A DNA stretch of 43,152 nt from DATFYM01 sp035315065 (GTDB taxonomy: Bacteria; Acidobacteriota; Terriglobia; UBA7540). The stretch is taken from positions 1 through 43,152 of the forward strand of contig DATFYM010000029.1 of the NCBI GenBank assembly GCA_035315065.1. The letters run 5' to 3'. The position numbers and the translations under genes are program-made. The notes beneath the pieces are model-generated. The model did no database searches and had not been told where the DNA came from. It was given only the letters and a program-made list of their open reading frames with translations. Shown one piece after another: positions 16,750 to 24,573 of the stretch (position 1 is the stretch's first letter; each line of letters opens with the position of its first letter).

Positions 16750-16827
16750 GTCGAAAGTCGAAGGTCGAGAGTTGGGAGCAAAGCGAGGGTAGGCCACTTT
16801 TGACTTTCGACTCTCGACTTTCGACTG
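16750..16827. repeat. Inverted repeat of GTCGAAA words upstream of ligD and the sigma gene
   Basis: The left arm GTCGAAAGTCGAAGGTCGAG (16750-16769) faces a right arm with three TTTCGACTCTCGAC-type words (16801-16827). The element occupies almost all of the divergent intergenic space between ligD (start 16733) and the sigma factor (start 16850), leaving little room for conventional promoters. Confidence 0.82.
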
Positions 16828-16849
16828 TTTTTGTTCTACCTACCTAACC

Positions 16850-17485
16850 GTGAGCGACAATCCTGGTCTAAAGGCACGGATGGAGGCAAGCGACGCAGCG
16901 GCTGTCGCGCGAGCATGCGCTGGGGACACAGACGCTTTCCGTGTCCTCGTGGAGCGCTACAGCCGTAAGGTCTTTCGCCTGGCGTATCGTATGACGCAGA
17001 ACGAACAGGACGCCGAGGACGTGGTGCAGGAGGCCTTCCTCCGCGCTTATCGGCGGTTGAAGCAGTTCGAATCGCGCTCCAGCTTCGGCACCTGGATTTT
17101 CCGCATCACTGCCAACGCCGCCATGGATCTCACACGCAAGAGGGGGCGGCACGAGCAGGCGGAGCAACCAATACCGGAGACCGAGGGCGGTGTGGACGCT
17201 TTGGCTCAGATGCCGGCGCCCGACCCCACGCCGGATCGCATCCTGCTCAGCGGCGAGTTGAAGCACAAGGTGGAGAACGTGCTCGCCAGTCTGAGCCCCC
17301 AGGTGCGGACCGCGTTTGTGCTGCGGCATTACGAGGGAATGTCGATTGAAGAGATCGGCAGCGTGCTGGGTCTCAAGGTGAGCGCCACCAAGAACAGCAT
17401 CTTCCGCGCCGTGCAGAAACTGCGAAAGGAGTTGGAGCCGCTCGTGGTGCGTCACGGCGAGGCGCGGGCAGCGAATACAGAGTGA
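16850..17485 (+). CDS. ECF-family RNA polymerase sigma factor (RpoE-like)
   Basis: A 211-residue ECF sigma factor with region 2 (FRVLVERYSRKVFRLAYRM, QDAEDVVQEAFLRAYR, FGTWIFRITANAAMD) and region 4 (LSPQVRTAFVLRHYEGMSI, EEIGSVLGLKVSATKNSIF). A longer acidic linker sits between them. It is followed after 28 bases by a zinc-binding membrane anti-sigma gene, so it probably responds to an envelope signal. The GTG start at 16850 has no clear Shine-Dalgarno sequence; ATG at 16880 is an alternative. The linked HEAT genes are likely targets or partners, which is inference. Confidence 0.9.
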   Translation: MSDNPGLKARMEASDAAAVARACAGDTDAFRVLVERYSRKVFRLAYRMTQNEQDAEDVVQEAFLRAYRRLKQFESRSSFGTWIFRITANAAMDLTRKRGRHEQAEQPIPETEGGVDALAQMPAPDPTPDRILLSGELKHKVENVLASLSPQVRTAFVLRHYEGMSIEEIGSVLGLKVSATKNSIFRAVQKLRKELEPLVVRHGEARAANTE

Positions 17486-17513
17486 GCGACAAAGCGGAGT
17501 CTAGGCAGTCCCT

Positions 17514-18341
17514 ATGAAGGAAGTCAAGAAGCTGAAGCACCTGAGCGAGCCGGACCTGATCCTTTACCACTATGGCGAAGCGGGAGGATCGTCGCGGGCC
17601 GTGGTGGCGGAACATATGTCGGTGTGCGGGCCCTGCCGCGCCCTCTACCGCAATCTTCAGGCGGTTCTGGCGGCGGCGGACGTGGTTGAGGTACCTGCCC
17701 GGAGCGAGGCCTACGAGGCCGAGGTCTGGCAGCGATTGGCCCCGCGCCTCGCCGTAGCTTCGCCGGAAGGGGCCTGGCAGCGATTCGTGGAGCACTTCCG
17801 CGGACGTGTGTGGACGCCTCAGGTTTGGGCACCGGTCGGTGGAGTGGCGGCGGTGGCAGTGTTGGTGGTGACGGCGTTTCTGGCCGGACGCTTCTGGCCG
17901 GGAAAGCCTCAGCCCCAACCTCAGAATCAGGCCCAGGCGGTTTCAGCCCAGGGGCGCGACCGCGTGCTGCTGGTGGCGGTCGGCGATCACCTTGAGCGCT
18001 CACAGATGGTGCTCGTGGAACTCGTGAACACTAACCCGCAGCGCACGGTGGATATCTCCGCCGAACGCGAGCGCGCTACGGACCTGGTGGCCGCCAACCG
18101 ACTCTATCGCCTGACGGCCGAGCGTTCGGGCGAGACTGGCGTTGCGGACGTCCTCGATGAGCTCGAGCGCACGCTGATCGAGATCGCCAACAGTCCTTCC
18201 AAGCTGTCGTCGCCGGAATTTGAGGATCTCCGTCGCCGCATTGAAGCGCAGGGGATCCTCTTTAAGGTACGAGTAGTCGATTCCCAGATACACGCGAGGG
18301 AAAAGAAGGCCATCGAAAACGTGGCCAAGAAGAGTTCATAG
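17514..18341 (+). CDS. Membrane anti-sigma factor with zinc-finger (ZAS-like) domain
   Basis: A 275-residue protein. The N-terminal domain carries the HxxxCxxC motif EHMSVCGPCRALY (about residues 33-45), typical of zinc anti-sigma domains that hold an ECF sigma factor. A transmembrane segment follows (about 103-127, VWAPVGGVAAVAVLVVTAFL). The C-terminal 150 residues lie beyond the membrane segment and are rich in charged helices (LERTLIEIANSPSKLSS). By position it should restrain the sigma factor at 16850. It ends 14 bases before the first HEAT gene, so the four genes look like one operon. Confidence 0.82.
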   Translation: MKEVKKLKHLSEPDLILYHYGEAGGSSRAVVAEHMSVCGPCRALYRNLQAVLAAADVVEVPARSEAYEAEVWQRLAPRLAVASPEGAWQRFVEHFRGRVWTPQVWAPVGGVAAVAVLVVTAFLAGRFWPGKPQPQPQNQAQAVSAQGRDRVLLVAVGDHLERSQMVLVELVNTNPQRTVDISAERERATDLVAANRLYRLTAERSGETGVADVLDELERTLIEIANSPSKLSSPEFEDLRRRIEAQGILFKVRVVDSQIHAREKKAIENVAKKSS

Positions 18342-18355
18342 ATCGAGAGGGAAAG

Positions 18356-19774
18356 ATGACCAAGATTCAACGAACCATTCTGATTTGGGCGGTGAGCGTC
18401 GCCACCGCGATTCCAGCGACCACTCTGGCCGGCCTTGGATTGCCGATGCCGCAACAAGCGCCAGCGCCACCGCCTGCTCCTCCGGCGCTTATTGCTCCGG
18501 CGCCCAATCCACCGACTGAGAAACCGGCTAGCGTCGAGGATGAGGACGCCAACCGGCAGCAGGAACAGGAGGATCGCGACCAGGAGAAGCGCGATCGCGA
18601 GCAGGAAAAGCGGGACCGGGAGCAGGAAGCTCGAGACCGCGTTCAGGAGCAACTCGACCGCGAGCACGAGATCTACGAAAACGGCACAGAAGCGCTGGAC
18701 GAGGGCCACTATCAGAGAGCGCTCGAGAAGTTTTCCGAGGTGATCAACCAGCACGGCGCTCAGGCCGAGGGCGCACTTTATTGGAAGGCTTACGCCCAGA
18801 ACAAGCTTGGCCAGCGTGCGGACGCGCTTGCCACCCTGGAAACGTTGCGCGGCACCTATCCGAAGAGCCGCTGGCTCGACGATGCGAAGGCGCTGGAAGT
18901 TGAGGTGCGGCAATCGTCCGGGCAGAAGGTCGCGCCCGACGCGGAGAGCAACGAAGATTTGAAGCTGATCGCACTGAACAGTTTGCTCAATTCGGACCCT
19001 GAACAAGCGCTGCCGATGCTGGAAAAGTTTTTGAACGGGCCGCAGCCTTTGAAGCTTAAGGAACGAGCGCTGTTCGTGCTAAGCCAGAGCGGGTCGCCCA
19101 AGGCCCACGAGATCGTGGCGCGCGTCGCTCGCGGCGACCGCAACCCCGAGTTACAGATGAAGGCGATTCAGGACCTTGGACTCTTCGGCGGCAAGGAAAG
19201 CCACGCGACGCTGGAGGAAGTCTACAAGTCGGCTCACGATGTGGAAGTGAAGCGTGCCATCCTGCGCAGCTTCATGATCAGCGGTGAGCGTGGGCGCCTG
19301 CTGGAAGTGGCGAAGAGTGAGGCGTCACCTGACTTGCGCGCCGAAGCCGTGAAGCAGCTCGGCGTGATGGGTGCACACGCCGAGCTCTGGCAGCTCTACC
19401 AGAACGAAACCTCCACGGAGGTCAAGAGAGGCATTCTCCAGGGAATGTTCATCGGCGGTGACGTCGAACACACGCTGGGACTGGCGCGGGCAGAGAAGGA
19501 TCCGGAGCTACGCCGTCAGGCGGTCCGCAATCTGGGACTGATGGGCAAGGACAGGACCGCCGACGGTCTGGCTTCGATTTACAGCAGCGACAAGGACCCC
19601 GAGATCAAGCGCGCCGTAATCCAGGCATACTTCCTGCAAGGCAACGTCACTTCCCTGATTCAAATCGCGCGGCAGGAGAAGGATATGTCGTTGAAGCGGG
19701 ACGCGGTGCAGAAGCTCTCGCTGATGCACTCCAAAGAAGCGACGGATTTCCTGATGGAGCTGCTGAATAAGTAG
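18356..19774 (+). CDS. Exported TPR/HEAT-repeat protein
   Basis: A 472-residue protein with a signal peptide (IWAVSVATAIPATTLAG), a proline-rich stretch, then a highly charged heptad-like segment made of RDQEKRDREQE words (about residues 75-108) that should form a coiled coil or single alpha helix. A TPR-like unit follows (ALDEGHYQRALEKFSEVI) with a second one (ADALATLETLRGTYP). About seven HEAT-like repeats fill the rest (LKERALFVLSQSGSPKAHE, LQMKAIQDLGLFGGKES). HEAT and TPR arrays are protein-binding scaffolds; the partner is unknown. The neighbouring anti-sigma gene suggests an envelope-sensing or quality-control role. Confidence 0.75.
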   Translation: MTKIQRTILIWAVSVATAIPATTLAGLGLPMPQQAPAPPPAPPALIAPAPNPPTEKPASVEDEDANRQQEQEDRDQEKRDREQEKRDREQEARDRVQEQLDREHEIYENGTEALDEGHYQRALEKFSEVINQHGAQAEGALYWKAYAQNKLGQRADALATLETLRGTYPKSRWLDDAKALEVEVRQSSGQKVAPDAESNEDLKLIALNSLLNSDPEQALPMLEKFLNGPQPLKLKERALFVLSQSGSPKAHEIVARVARGDRNPELQMKAIQDLGLFGGKESHATLEEVYKSAHDVEVKRAILRSFMISGERGRLLEVAKSEASPDLRAEAVKQLGVMGAHAELWQLYQNETSTEVKRGILQGMFIGGDVEHTLGLARAEKDPELRRQAVRNLGLMGKDRTADGLASIYSSDKDPEIKRAVIQAYFLQGNVTSLIQIARQEKDMSLKRDAVQKLSLMHSKEATDFLMELLNK

Positions 19775-19963
19775 TAGACGGCATACGGTAGACGGTAGAT
19801 GGTGGACACCATCTACTGCCTACCCTCTGCCAGGAGGACTCTCATGGATACGATTCAGTTCGATTCAGCGGTCAAGGCCCGCACCGGCATCTTTTTCCCC
19901 ATCTACCGTCTACCGTTTACCGTCTACCGTTCTTCCCCCGTCTACCGCCTACTGCCTGCCTTC
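19771..19963. repeat. GTAGACGG inverted repeat surrounding the start of the second HEAT gene
   Basis: The left arm (19771-19802) repeats GTAGACGGCATACGGTAGACG-type words and starts at the stop codon of the first HEAT gene. A small complementary segment follows at 19807-19830. The right arm CATCTACCGTCTACCGTTTACC (19898-19919) and further TCTACCG words (to about 19956) lie inside the second HEAT gene. The AGGAGG ribosome binding site (19832-19837) and ATG 19844 therefore sit in the loop of a large inverted repeat. Confidence 0.85.
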
Positions 19964-21049
19964 TATGGCCTGCTGCTGCTGGCGACCGTTGGTGCGGCGC
20001 AAGAACCGCACGTCGTCAACGCCAAGATGACCACGCAATCGGCCGCGGCGGGCCTGGCGAGCGCTTTCCACGCTGTTGAAGGCGGCGAGAGCGGACTAGC
20101 ATGGATCGGCTACGCTGTCCCGAGCGTTCCTGGAAACCACCAGATGTGCTGCGATGTCTCGGTGGGCGAATTCTCTGACAATGGGTGCGGCCGATGCCGG
20201 CTCGAGGATCGACGAGGAGACAGCGGCGACGTCGCGGTGAACTCCAGCGAGAAGCGCGTGAAGCTTGAATCGTCACCGTACTTCCTGGTACTTTATCGCA
20301 TCGCCGCCAGGAAGGTGACCAAGGTCCGAACGTTTTCGGCGGATTGCGAACTCGATGTTGGCGGCTTGCCTTTCGTCTGGCTCACCGACGTGCGTCCACC
20401 GGAGAGCGTGGCGTGGCTCACTTCCTTGGTGAACGCCGACCATGGGGGCGCGCCAGAAGACGGCGACAGGGATGACGATGGTCACGTTTCCAGTGCGGCG
20501 CTCACCGCCATCGCTTTGCACGGTGATGTGTCCGCGGAACGCGCGCTCGAAGCCTTTGCCGCTGCCGGTCAGCCGGAACGCCGGCGCGAGAAGGCCGCCT
20601 TCTGGCTCGGAGCCGCGCGCGGCCGGCCCGGCTACGAAGCGTTGCGCCGGCTTGTGGCCAACGACTCGAGCGACCACTTTCGCGAGAAGGCCGTCTTCGC
20701 TCTCTATGTGAGTAAAGAGCCCGAGGCCGTGGATACCATCATCAACGTCGCTCACCACGACCCCGCCCCTCACGTCCGCGGGCAGGCTTTATTCTGGCTG
20801 GCGCAAAAGGCGGGAAAGCGAGCCGAAGCCACGATTACCGAGGCCATCGAAAACGATCCCGAGACCGACGTCAAGAAGAAGGCTGTCTTCGCCCTCAGCC
20901 AGCTTCCCAAGGATGAAGGTGTGCCGCTGCTGATCCAGGTGGCGCGCACCAGCCACAATCCCGCCGTTCGCAAGCAGGCCATGTTCTGGCTCGGACAGTC
21001 GCAGGACCCGCGCGCCCTCGCCTTCTTCGAGCAAGTCCTTCTTCACTAA
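19844..21049 (+). CDS. Exported HEAT-repeat protein with repeat-derived signal peptide
   Basis: A 401-residue protein. AGGAGG seven bases before ATG 19844 fixes the start. Residues 1-52 form a signal peptide whose centre (PIYRLPFTVYRSSPVYRLL, residues 19-37) is translated from TCTACCG repeat words, followed by YGLLLLATVGAAQ. The middle region is cysteine-containing (MCCDVSVGEFSDNGCGRC). The C-terminal half has about six HEAT-like repeats (EKAVFALYVSKEPEAVD, VKKKAVFALSQLPKDEG, VRKQAMFWLGQSQDPRA). It is probably exported to the periplasm and binds proteins. It forms the fourth gene of the sigma/anti-sigma cluster; its molecular role is not known. Confidence 0.72.
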   Translation: MDTIQFDSAVKARTGIFFPIYRLPFTVYRSSPVYRLLPAFYGLLLLATVGAAQEPHVVNAKMTTQSAAAGLASAFHAVEGGESGLAWIGYAVPSVPGNHQMCCDVSVGEFSDNGCGRCRLEDRRGDSGDVAVNSSEKRVKLESSPYFLVLYRIAARKVTKVRTFSADCELDVGGLPFVWLTDVRPPESVAWLTSLVNADHGGAPEDGDRDDDGHVSSAALTAIALHGDVSAERALEAFAAAGQPERRREKAAFWLGAARGRPGYEALRRLVANDSSDHFREKAVFALYVSKEPEAVDTIINVAHHDPAPHVRGQALFWLAQKAGKRAEATITEAIENDPETDVKKKAVFALSQLPKDEGVPLLIQVARTSHNPAVRKQAMFWLGQSQDPRALAFFEQVLLH

Positions 21050-21180
21050 ATAGTCGAAAGTCGAAGGTCAAGGGGCGACAGTCTCGAATTGGCGATTGAC
21101 GACTGCCAATTGAAAGAGCCAGGCAGCGTACCCTGGAGTCTCCCAATCGTCAATCGTCAATCGTCAACCGGCAATTCTCC
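21050..21180. repeat. Compound repeats after the HEAT gene, entering rsmA
   Basis: GTCGAAAGTCGAAGG words (21053-21067) start four bases after the HEAT gene stop. GAATTGGCGATTGACGACTG words (21085-21107) follow, facing CAATCGTCAATCGTCAATCG words (21144-21165) and CGGCAATTCTCC (21169-21180). The right arm supplies the stop codon and last residues of rsmA, which ends here from the opposite strand. Confidence 0.82.
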
Positions 21181-22013
21181 AGCCCCACGAAAAGATCCGC
21201 CAAAACCGCGACATCGAGCTCCTCGGCGCGCGTTTCCACAGCCAAACCCACGCGGTCGAGTTGAACTTCGACGGCCTCGCGCCCGTAAATACGGCCCAGA
21301 TTATTCAGCAACCTTTTCCGCTTCTGCGCGAAGCACGCCTGGACGAAACCGAGAAATTGCTCGACCTCGCCCGCATCCCAGTTCCCCGGTCCGAGCCCAC
21401 TTGCATCCGAGAGCGTCGGTAATGCGCCGGGGGGCGGCCGCATTTCGAAACCGACCAGCGCCGATGACACTTGCGGCGGGGGCGAGAAAGCTCCGGGGGG
21501 CACTTGCAGCAGAAGGCGGGGGGACGAAAAGGCCCGCGCCAGGACCGTGAGGTATCCGTACTCGCGGCGGCCGGGCCGCGCAATGAGCCGCGCCGCCACC
21601 TCATACTGCATCAGCAACGCCATGCCGCAAATCGAGGCGTGAAAGCCGAACAGATGATGAAGGATGGGTGAAGTGATGTAGTAAGGAATGTTCCCGAATA
21701 CGAAACACTTCTCGGCGTGGCGCTCACGGCAAAGCTGGCCGATGTCGGTGGCCAGAATGTCCGTCTCGATCACCTCCAGGTGCGTCTCGCCGTGAAACTC
21801 CCGCCTCAGAGCTTCCACCAGGGCGGAATCAAGTTCGATCGCCACTACGCGGCTGGCGCGCTCAACCAGCAAGCCGGTCATCGCGCCGCGCCCGGGTCCA
21901 ATCTCCACCACCAACTCGCCTTGGCTGAGAGGAAGGGCATCGACGATGCGCCGCCGGAAGCGCGGGTCCGCCAGGAAGTGCTGGCCGAGTTTGGGGCGAC
22001 GACGGGAAGCCAT
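21150..22013 (-). CDS. rsmA: 16S rRNA adenine-N6 dimethyltransferase RsmA/KsgA
   Basis: A 287-residue protein that dimethylates two adjacent adenines in the 3' helix of 16S rRNA using S-adenosylmethionine. Motifs are KLGQHFLADPRFRRRIVDA at the start, VVEIGPGRGAMTGLL (SAM motif I), VIETDILATDI, the catalytic FGNIPYYITSPIL and VSSALVGFE. ATG at 22013 starts the conserved part; eight earlier codons come from repeat sequence. The last nine residues (ENCRLTIDD) and stop codon are encoded by the GATTGACG repeat arm. It is a housekeeping gene, apparently not in an obvious operon. Confidence 0.93.
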   Translation of the reverse strand: MASRRRPKLGQHFLADPRFRRRIVDALPLSQGELVVEIGPGRGAMTGLLVERASRVVAIELDSALVEALRREFHGETHLEVIETDILATDIGQLCRERHAEKCFVFGNIPYYITSPILHHLFGFHASICGMALLMQYEVAARLIARPGRREYGYLTVLARAFSSPRLLLQVPPGAFSPPPQVSSALVGFEMRPPPGALPTLSDASGLGPGNWDAGEVEQFLGFVQACFAQKRKRLLNNLGRIYGREAVEVQLDRVGLAVETRAEELDVAVLADLFVGLENCRLTIDD

Positions 22014-22136
22014 GAAGCAGTAGACAGTAGAGGGCACATGGTAAAAGGGGACCGCGTCTATCGCCTACTGTCTACCGAGGAAGACCGGCACTGGAAGACT
22101 TTCCCCTTCTACCTTCTACCGTCTACCGTTCTCAGT
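22014..22136. repeat. GTAGACAG/TCTACCG repeats between two minus-strand genes
   Basis: CAGTAGACAGTAGAGGGC words (22018-22035) face CCTACTGTCTACCG (22066-22079) and CTTCTACCTTCTACCGTCTACCG-type words (22107-22133). The right tract ends at the stop codon of the 84-residue gene. They are the same words as at 4499-4666 and 19771-19963. Confidence 0.8.
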
Positions 22137-22377
22137 CGAGCTTTGAGATTTGCTCGTCCAGGTCGGCTAGCGCTGCGCTCAACATCTCCCGATAGCGGGG
22201 CTTCTGGCTGTTCTCCAGGTCGCGCAGGACCCGGGCGCGAGATCGCAGCAAGCCCTCCTTCTTCCATATCAGTTCGATCTGCGCCTGAGTTAACCGTTCT
22301 CCGTCCGGTGAGGTGCTGCCAACCTCGGCGGCATCAATCTGCTCTTCCACCGATTTACTCTCCCATCCACGAGCCAT
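22132..22377 (-). CDS. Small conserved-looking helical protein, unknown function
   Basis: An 81-residue charged helical protein opening MARGWESKSVEEQIDAAEV and ending with LRDLENSQKPRYREMLSAAL. I do not recognise a named family. Coding appearance is supported by GC-rich third positions and an organised helix-turn-helix pair (LTQAQIELIWKKEGLLRSRA). ATG at 22377 or 22386 is possible. TATAAT on the minus strand (22390-22385) ends seven bases before ATG 22377, so the message could be leaderless. No ribosome binding site is evident. Confidence 0.6.
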   Translation of the reverse strand: MARGWESKSVEEQIDAAEVGSTSPDGERLTQAQIELIWKKEGLLRSRARVLRDLENSQKPRYREMLSAALADLDEQISKLD

Positions 22378-22499
22378 TAAATTCATTATACAGCAAACGT
22401 GGCTGAGAGGAGGGAAGAAAGCGCTGGAAGTGTGATAGGAAGGGTGGAAGGCGAATGGTCAATAGTGAATCGAGGCGTGCCGACGTGGGCAGGGGATGG

Positions 22500-22548
22500 G
22501 GCGCACCCAGTTCGAACTCAACAAAGCCCGAACGAGACAGGGTGCGCC
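22500..22548. other. GC-rich 9-bp stem hairpin in the intergenic gap 22387-22563
   Basis: GGCGCACCC (22500-22508) is perfectly complementary to GGGTGCGCC (22540-22548), with an inner GTTCG/CGAAC pair. It lies just downstream of the PEP-CTERM gene's stop on the minus strand. There is no clear T-tract, so a terminator role is only possible. Confidence 0.35.
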
Positions 22549-22563
22549 GCTCTTCAAAAGCAA

Positions 22564-23058
22564 TTAGCTGGCGCGAAGCAGTTTGCGGCCGATGGCCAAA
22601 CAAACCAAGCCGACACCGAGAAGTAGGATGGGTGCCGGTTCGGGTAACGGAACCCCATCGACCGTTGGAGTATAACCGGAGCCGGTTTCCAACACGCCAC
22701 AAGTGGGGCAATCGAAGCCAAGATATATTGGGACCGTTCCTCCGGCGCTTGTCAACGGCGAGGTCAGATATAGATCCGTAAAGACGGTCCAACCTGGAAG
22801 GGCAAAGCCGATATTGGCAGGCAGATAAGCGCAACATATCGCAGCCGTGAAATCGGCTGCCGTGTTTGGACCGTTGACCACGAGTGAAAAGTTATAAACC
22901 GTGGTAGCGGAGGCGTCAGTTACAAAATAGCCAGTCGCCGTGTTGCCGTCATTGAAGTGTACGTCGTTGAGGGTCCACTTGATGGTTTGTGCCGGTGCGC
23001 AGATACAACTACCGAGGAGCAACCCGAGGATGACCATCGCTCTTGTAAGGGTTTTCAT
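22564..23058 (-). CDS. PEP-CTERM-type secreted protein
   Basis: A 164-residue protein with an N-terminal signal peptide (AMVILGLLLGSCICAPAQ). The beta-rich middle (TIKWTLNDVHFNDGNTATGY, VYNFSLVVNGPNTAADFTA) has paired cysteines. The C-terminus consists of a PLPEPAP motif, a membrane segment (ILLLGVGLVCLAIG) and a basic tail (RKLLRAS). That tripartite end is the PEP-CTERM sorting signal recognised by exosortase. No exosortase is in the window. AGGAG lies seven bases before ATG 23058. Function beyond surface display is unknown. Confidence 0.8.
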   Translation of the reverse strand: MKTLTRAMVILGLLLGSCICAPAQTIKWTLNDVHFNDGNTATGYFVTDASATTVYNFSLVVNGPNTAADFTAAICCAYLPANIGFALPGWTVFTDLYLTSPLTSAGGTVPIYLGFDCPTCGVLETGSGYTPTVDGVPLPEPAPILLLGVGLVCLAIGRKLLRAS

Positions 23059-23416
23059 TGTACTGCTCCTATTCAGGTCTCCTTCAATTCAACTTGCTGA
23101 GACTCAACCTGTACTCTAATACGGGCTCACTCTATGCGATGTCGGCGACGGCTGTCGATACGCGACGGTGCCATTAGTTTTGGGGGACACTCGGTCGAAC
23201 TCACTTGCAGGGTGTCGAGATGCTGAGCCGCAATCGTAAAGACACCTTCCCACGTCAATGCGCCGGTGCTGCCCACCGTGAGAACCAGAAGCACGTCGCC
23301 GTTTTGCCGGGCAAGCGTGGCAAGCGATCCATGCCTTATTGCGCCGCAATGAATTCTGGTGTAGGTTCCGTTGATACGGTGGAGTGAGCATATTTTTGGC
23401 GCAGGAAGGAGTAGAG
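23059..23416. other. Divergent intergenic region without recognisable gene
   Basis: The space between the divergent PEP-CTERM and methyltransferase genes contains only short, overlapping frames with no family features. No perfect -35/-10 pair was identified, though TATTAG near 23122 (minus) could be a -10 element. It may hold promoters for both genes. Confidence 0.4.
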
Positions 23417-24460
23417 ATGGCAGTCACAGCGGTGGCTGGACAAAACTCAGCCCTGACGGAGATGGCGATGGGGTATTTTCGCAGCCGGGTCCTTTGCGCT
23501 GCCGCGGGCCTAGGGCTGGCAGACGCTCTCGGCGACGAGGAACGCACGGTGAAGGATCTGGCAGCCGTGTGCGGCGCCGAGCGCGCGGCGTTGTACCGGC
23601 TGTTACGTGCTCTGGCCAGTTTCGGTGTGGTGGCGGAGACCAGTCCGGAAAGCTTCGTTCTGACCCCGTTGGGCAAGCCGCTGCGCAAGGACGCGACCGA
23701 TTCGGCGTGGGCCGGGATTGTGTTCTGGGCCGATTTGCTAGCCGACGAATGGTCGCATCTGACGGAGTGCATCCGGACGGGACAGAAGGCCGCGGCGGTC
23801 CGGCCGCCGGGGGTGCCTTCGCGCTGGTCACAGGACCCGGATGCTTCGGCGGTGTTTCGCGCTGTCATGGGTACGTCGCCGGCGGAAGACTACATGCCTA
23901 TCGCTCGGGCTTGGGACTTCTCGAAATACCACAGGGTCGCCGATCTCGGCGGAGGCGGCGGCGCGCTGATCGCCGCGGTCCTGGAAGCTTTTCCTCATGT
24001 GCAAGGCGTGCTGGTGGACCGGCCGGAATCCATCGATCGGGCCGCGCCGCGTTTCGAGGGCCTTGCCGGACGGTGCCGGCTGGTGGCCGCCGACCTGACC
24101 ACGGAGGTCCCGCCGGGAGCTGAGGTTTACATGCTGAAACATGTGCTTCACGGCTATGAAGACGGAGCGGCGGCCGAGATCCTTCGCCAATGCCGGACCG
24201 TCCTCCTCGCGGAGGGTCTGCCCGCGGAGGGCCGCGTTCTGGTGATCGAATTCGTTCTTCTGGAGGTGGTGGATCATCCCGACCGGGATCTCGAGCAGCG
24301 GTTGATGAGCGACCTGAACATGCTGGCCGTAACGGGAGGCAAAGAACGCAGCGCCGCCGAGTGGAGACAATTGCTGGCGAGCGCCGGCCTCAAGTGCGAG
24401 CGCATTATCCCCGTTCCCGGCGATCTGGTCTCAATCATCGAGGCGGCTCCCGCCGGCTGA
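23417..24460 (+). CDS. SAM-dependent O-methyltransferase (acetylserotonin/hydroxyneurosporene type)
   Basis: A 347-residue class I methyltransferase. The N-terminal winged-helix dimerisation domain is visible (LGLADALGDEERTVKDLA, ERAALYRLLRALASFGVV, LTPLGKPLR). It is followed by a SAM-binding domain with VADLGGGGGALIAAVLEAFP and VDRPESIDRA, then LKHVLHGYEDGAAAEILRQC and VIEFVL. Members methylate hydroxyl groups of small aromatic or polyketide-like molecules; no biosynthetic cluster is seen around it, so the substrate is open. ATG 23417 has GGAAGGAG just upstream, which rules out the earlier GTG at 23384. Confidence 0.82.
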   Translation: MAVTAVAGQNSALTEMAMGYFRSRVLCAAAGLGLADALGDEERTVKDLAAVCGAERAALYRLLRALASFGVVAETSPESFVLTPLGKPLRKDATDSAWAGIVFWADLLADEWSHLTECIRTGQKAAAVRPPGVPSRWSQDPDASAVFRAVMGTSPAEDYMPIARAWDFSKYHRVADLGGGGGALIAAVLEAFPHVQGVLVDRPESIDRAAPRFEGLAGRCRLVAADLTTEVPPGAEVYMLKHVLHGYEDGAAAEILRQCRTVLLAEGLPAEGRVLVIEFVLLEVVDHPDRDLEQRLMSDLNMLAVTGGKERSAAEWRQLLASAGLKCERIIPVPGDLVSIIEAAPAG

Positions 24461-24499
24461 GAAGGTGTGACACCTTCAGGCCGCAACCCAAAAGGGATT

Positions 24500-24535
24500 T
24501 CACCACAGAGGCCACAGAGGCCACGGAGAACAAAC
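24500..24535. repeat. CACAGAGGCCACAGAGG repeat upstream of the VOC gene
   Basis: Tandem CACAGAGGC words (24503-24529) end in CACGGAGA. They belong to the same family as tracts at 26169-26190, 33561-33586, 33779-33804 and 43110-43140. No inverted partner is present at this copy. Confidence 0.7.
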
Positions 24536-24573
24536 GCAGACAAAAGGGTTGGGCCAAGAAAGGAGTAACAAAA

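Noticed and set aside
23116..23868. Minus-strand frame opposite the methyltransferase start
   Set aside because: It is mostly antisense to the methyltransferase and shows no recognisable domain.
24190..24573. Upstream extension of the VOC gene
   Set aside because: It overlaps the methyltransferase gene and a CACAGAGG repeat; ATG 24574 has a good ribosome binding site and signal peptide.
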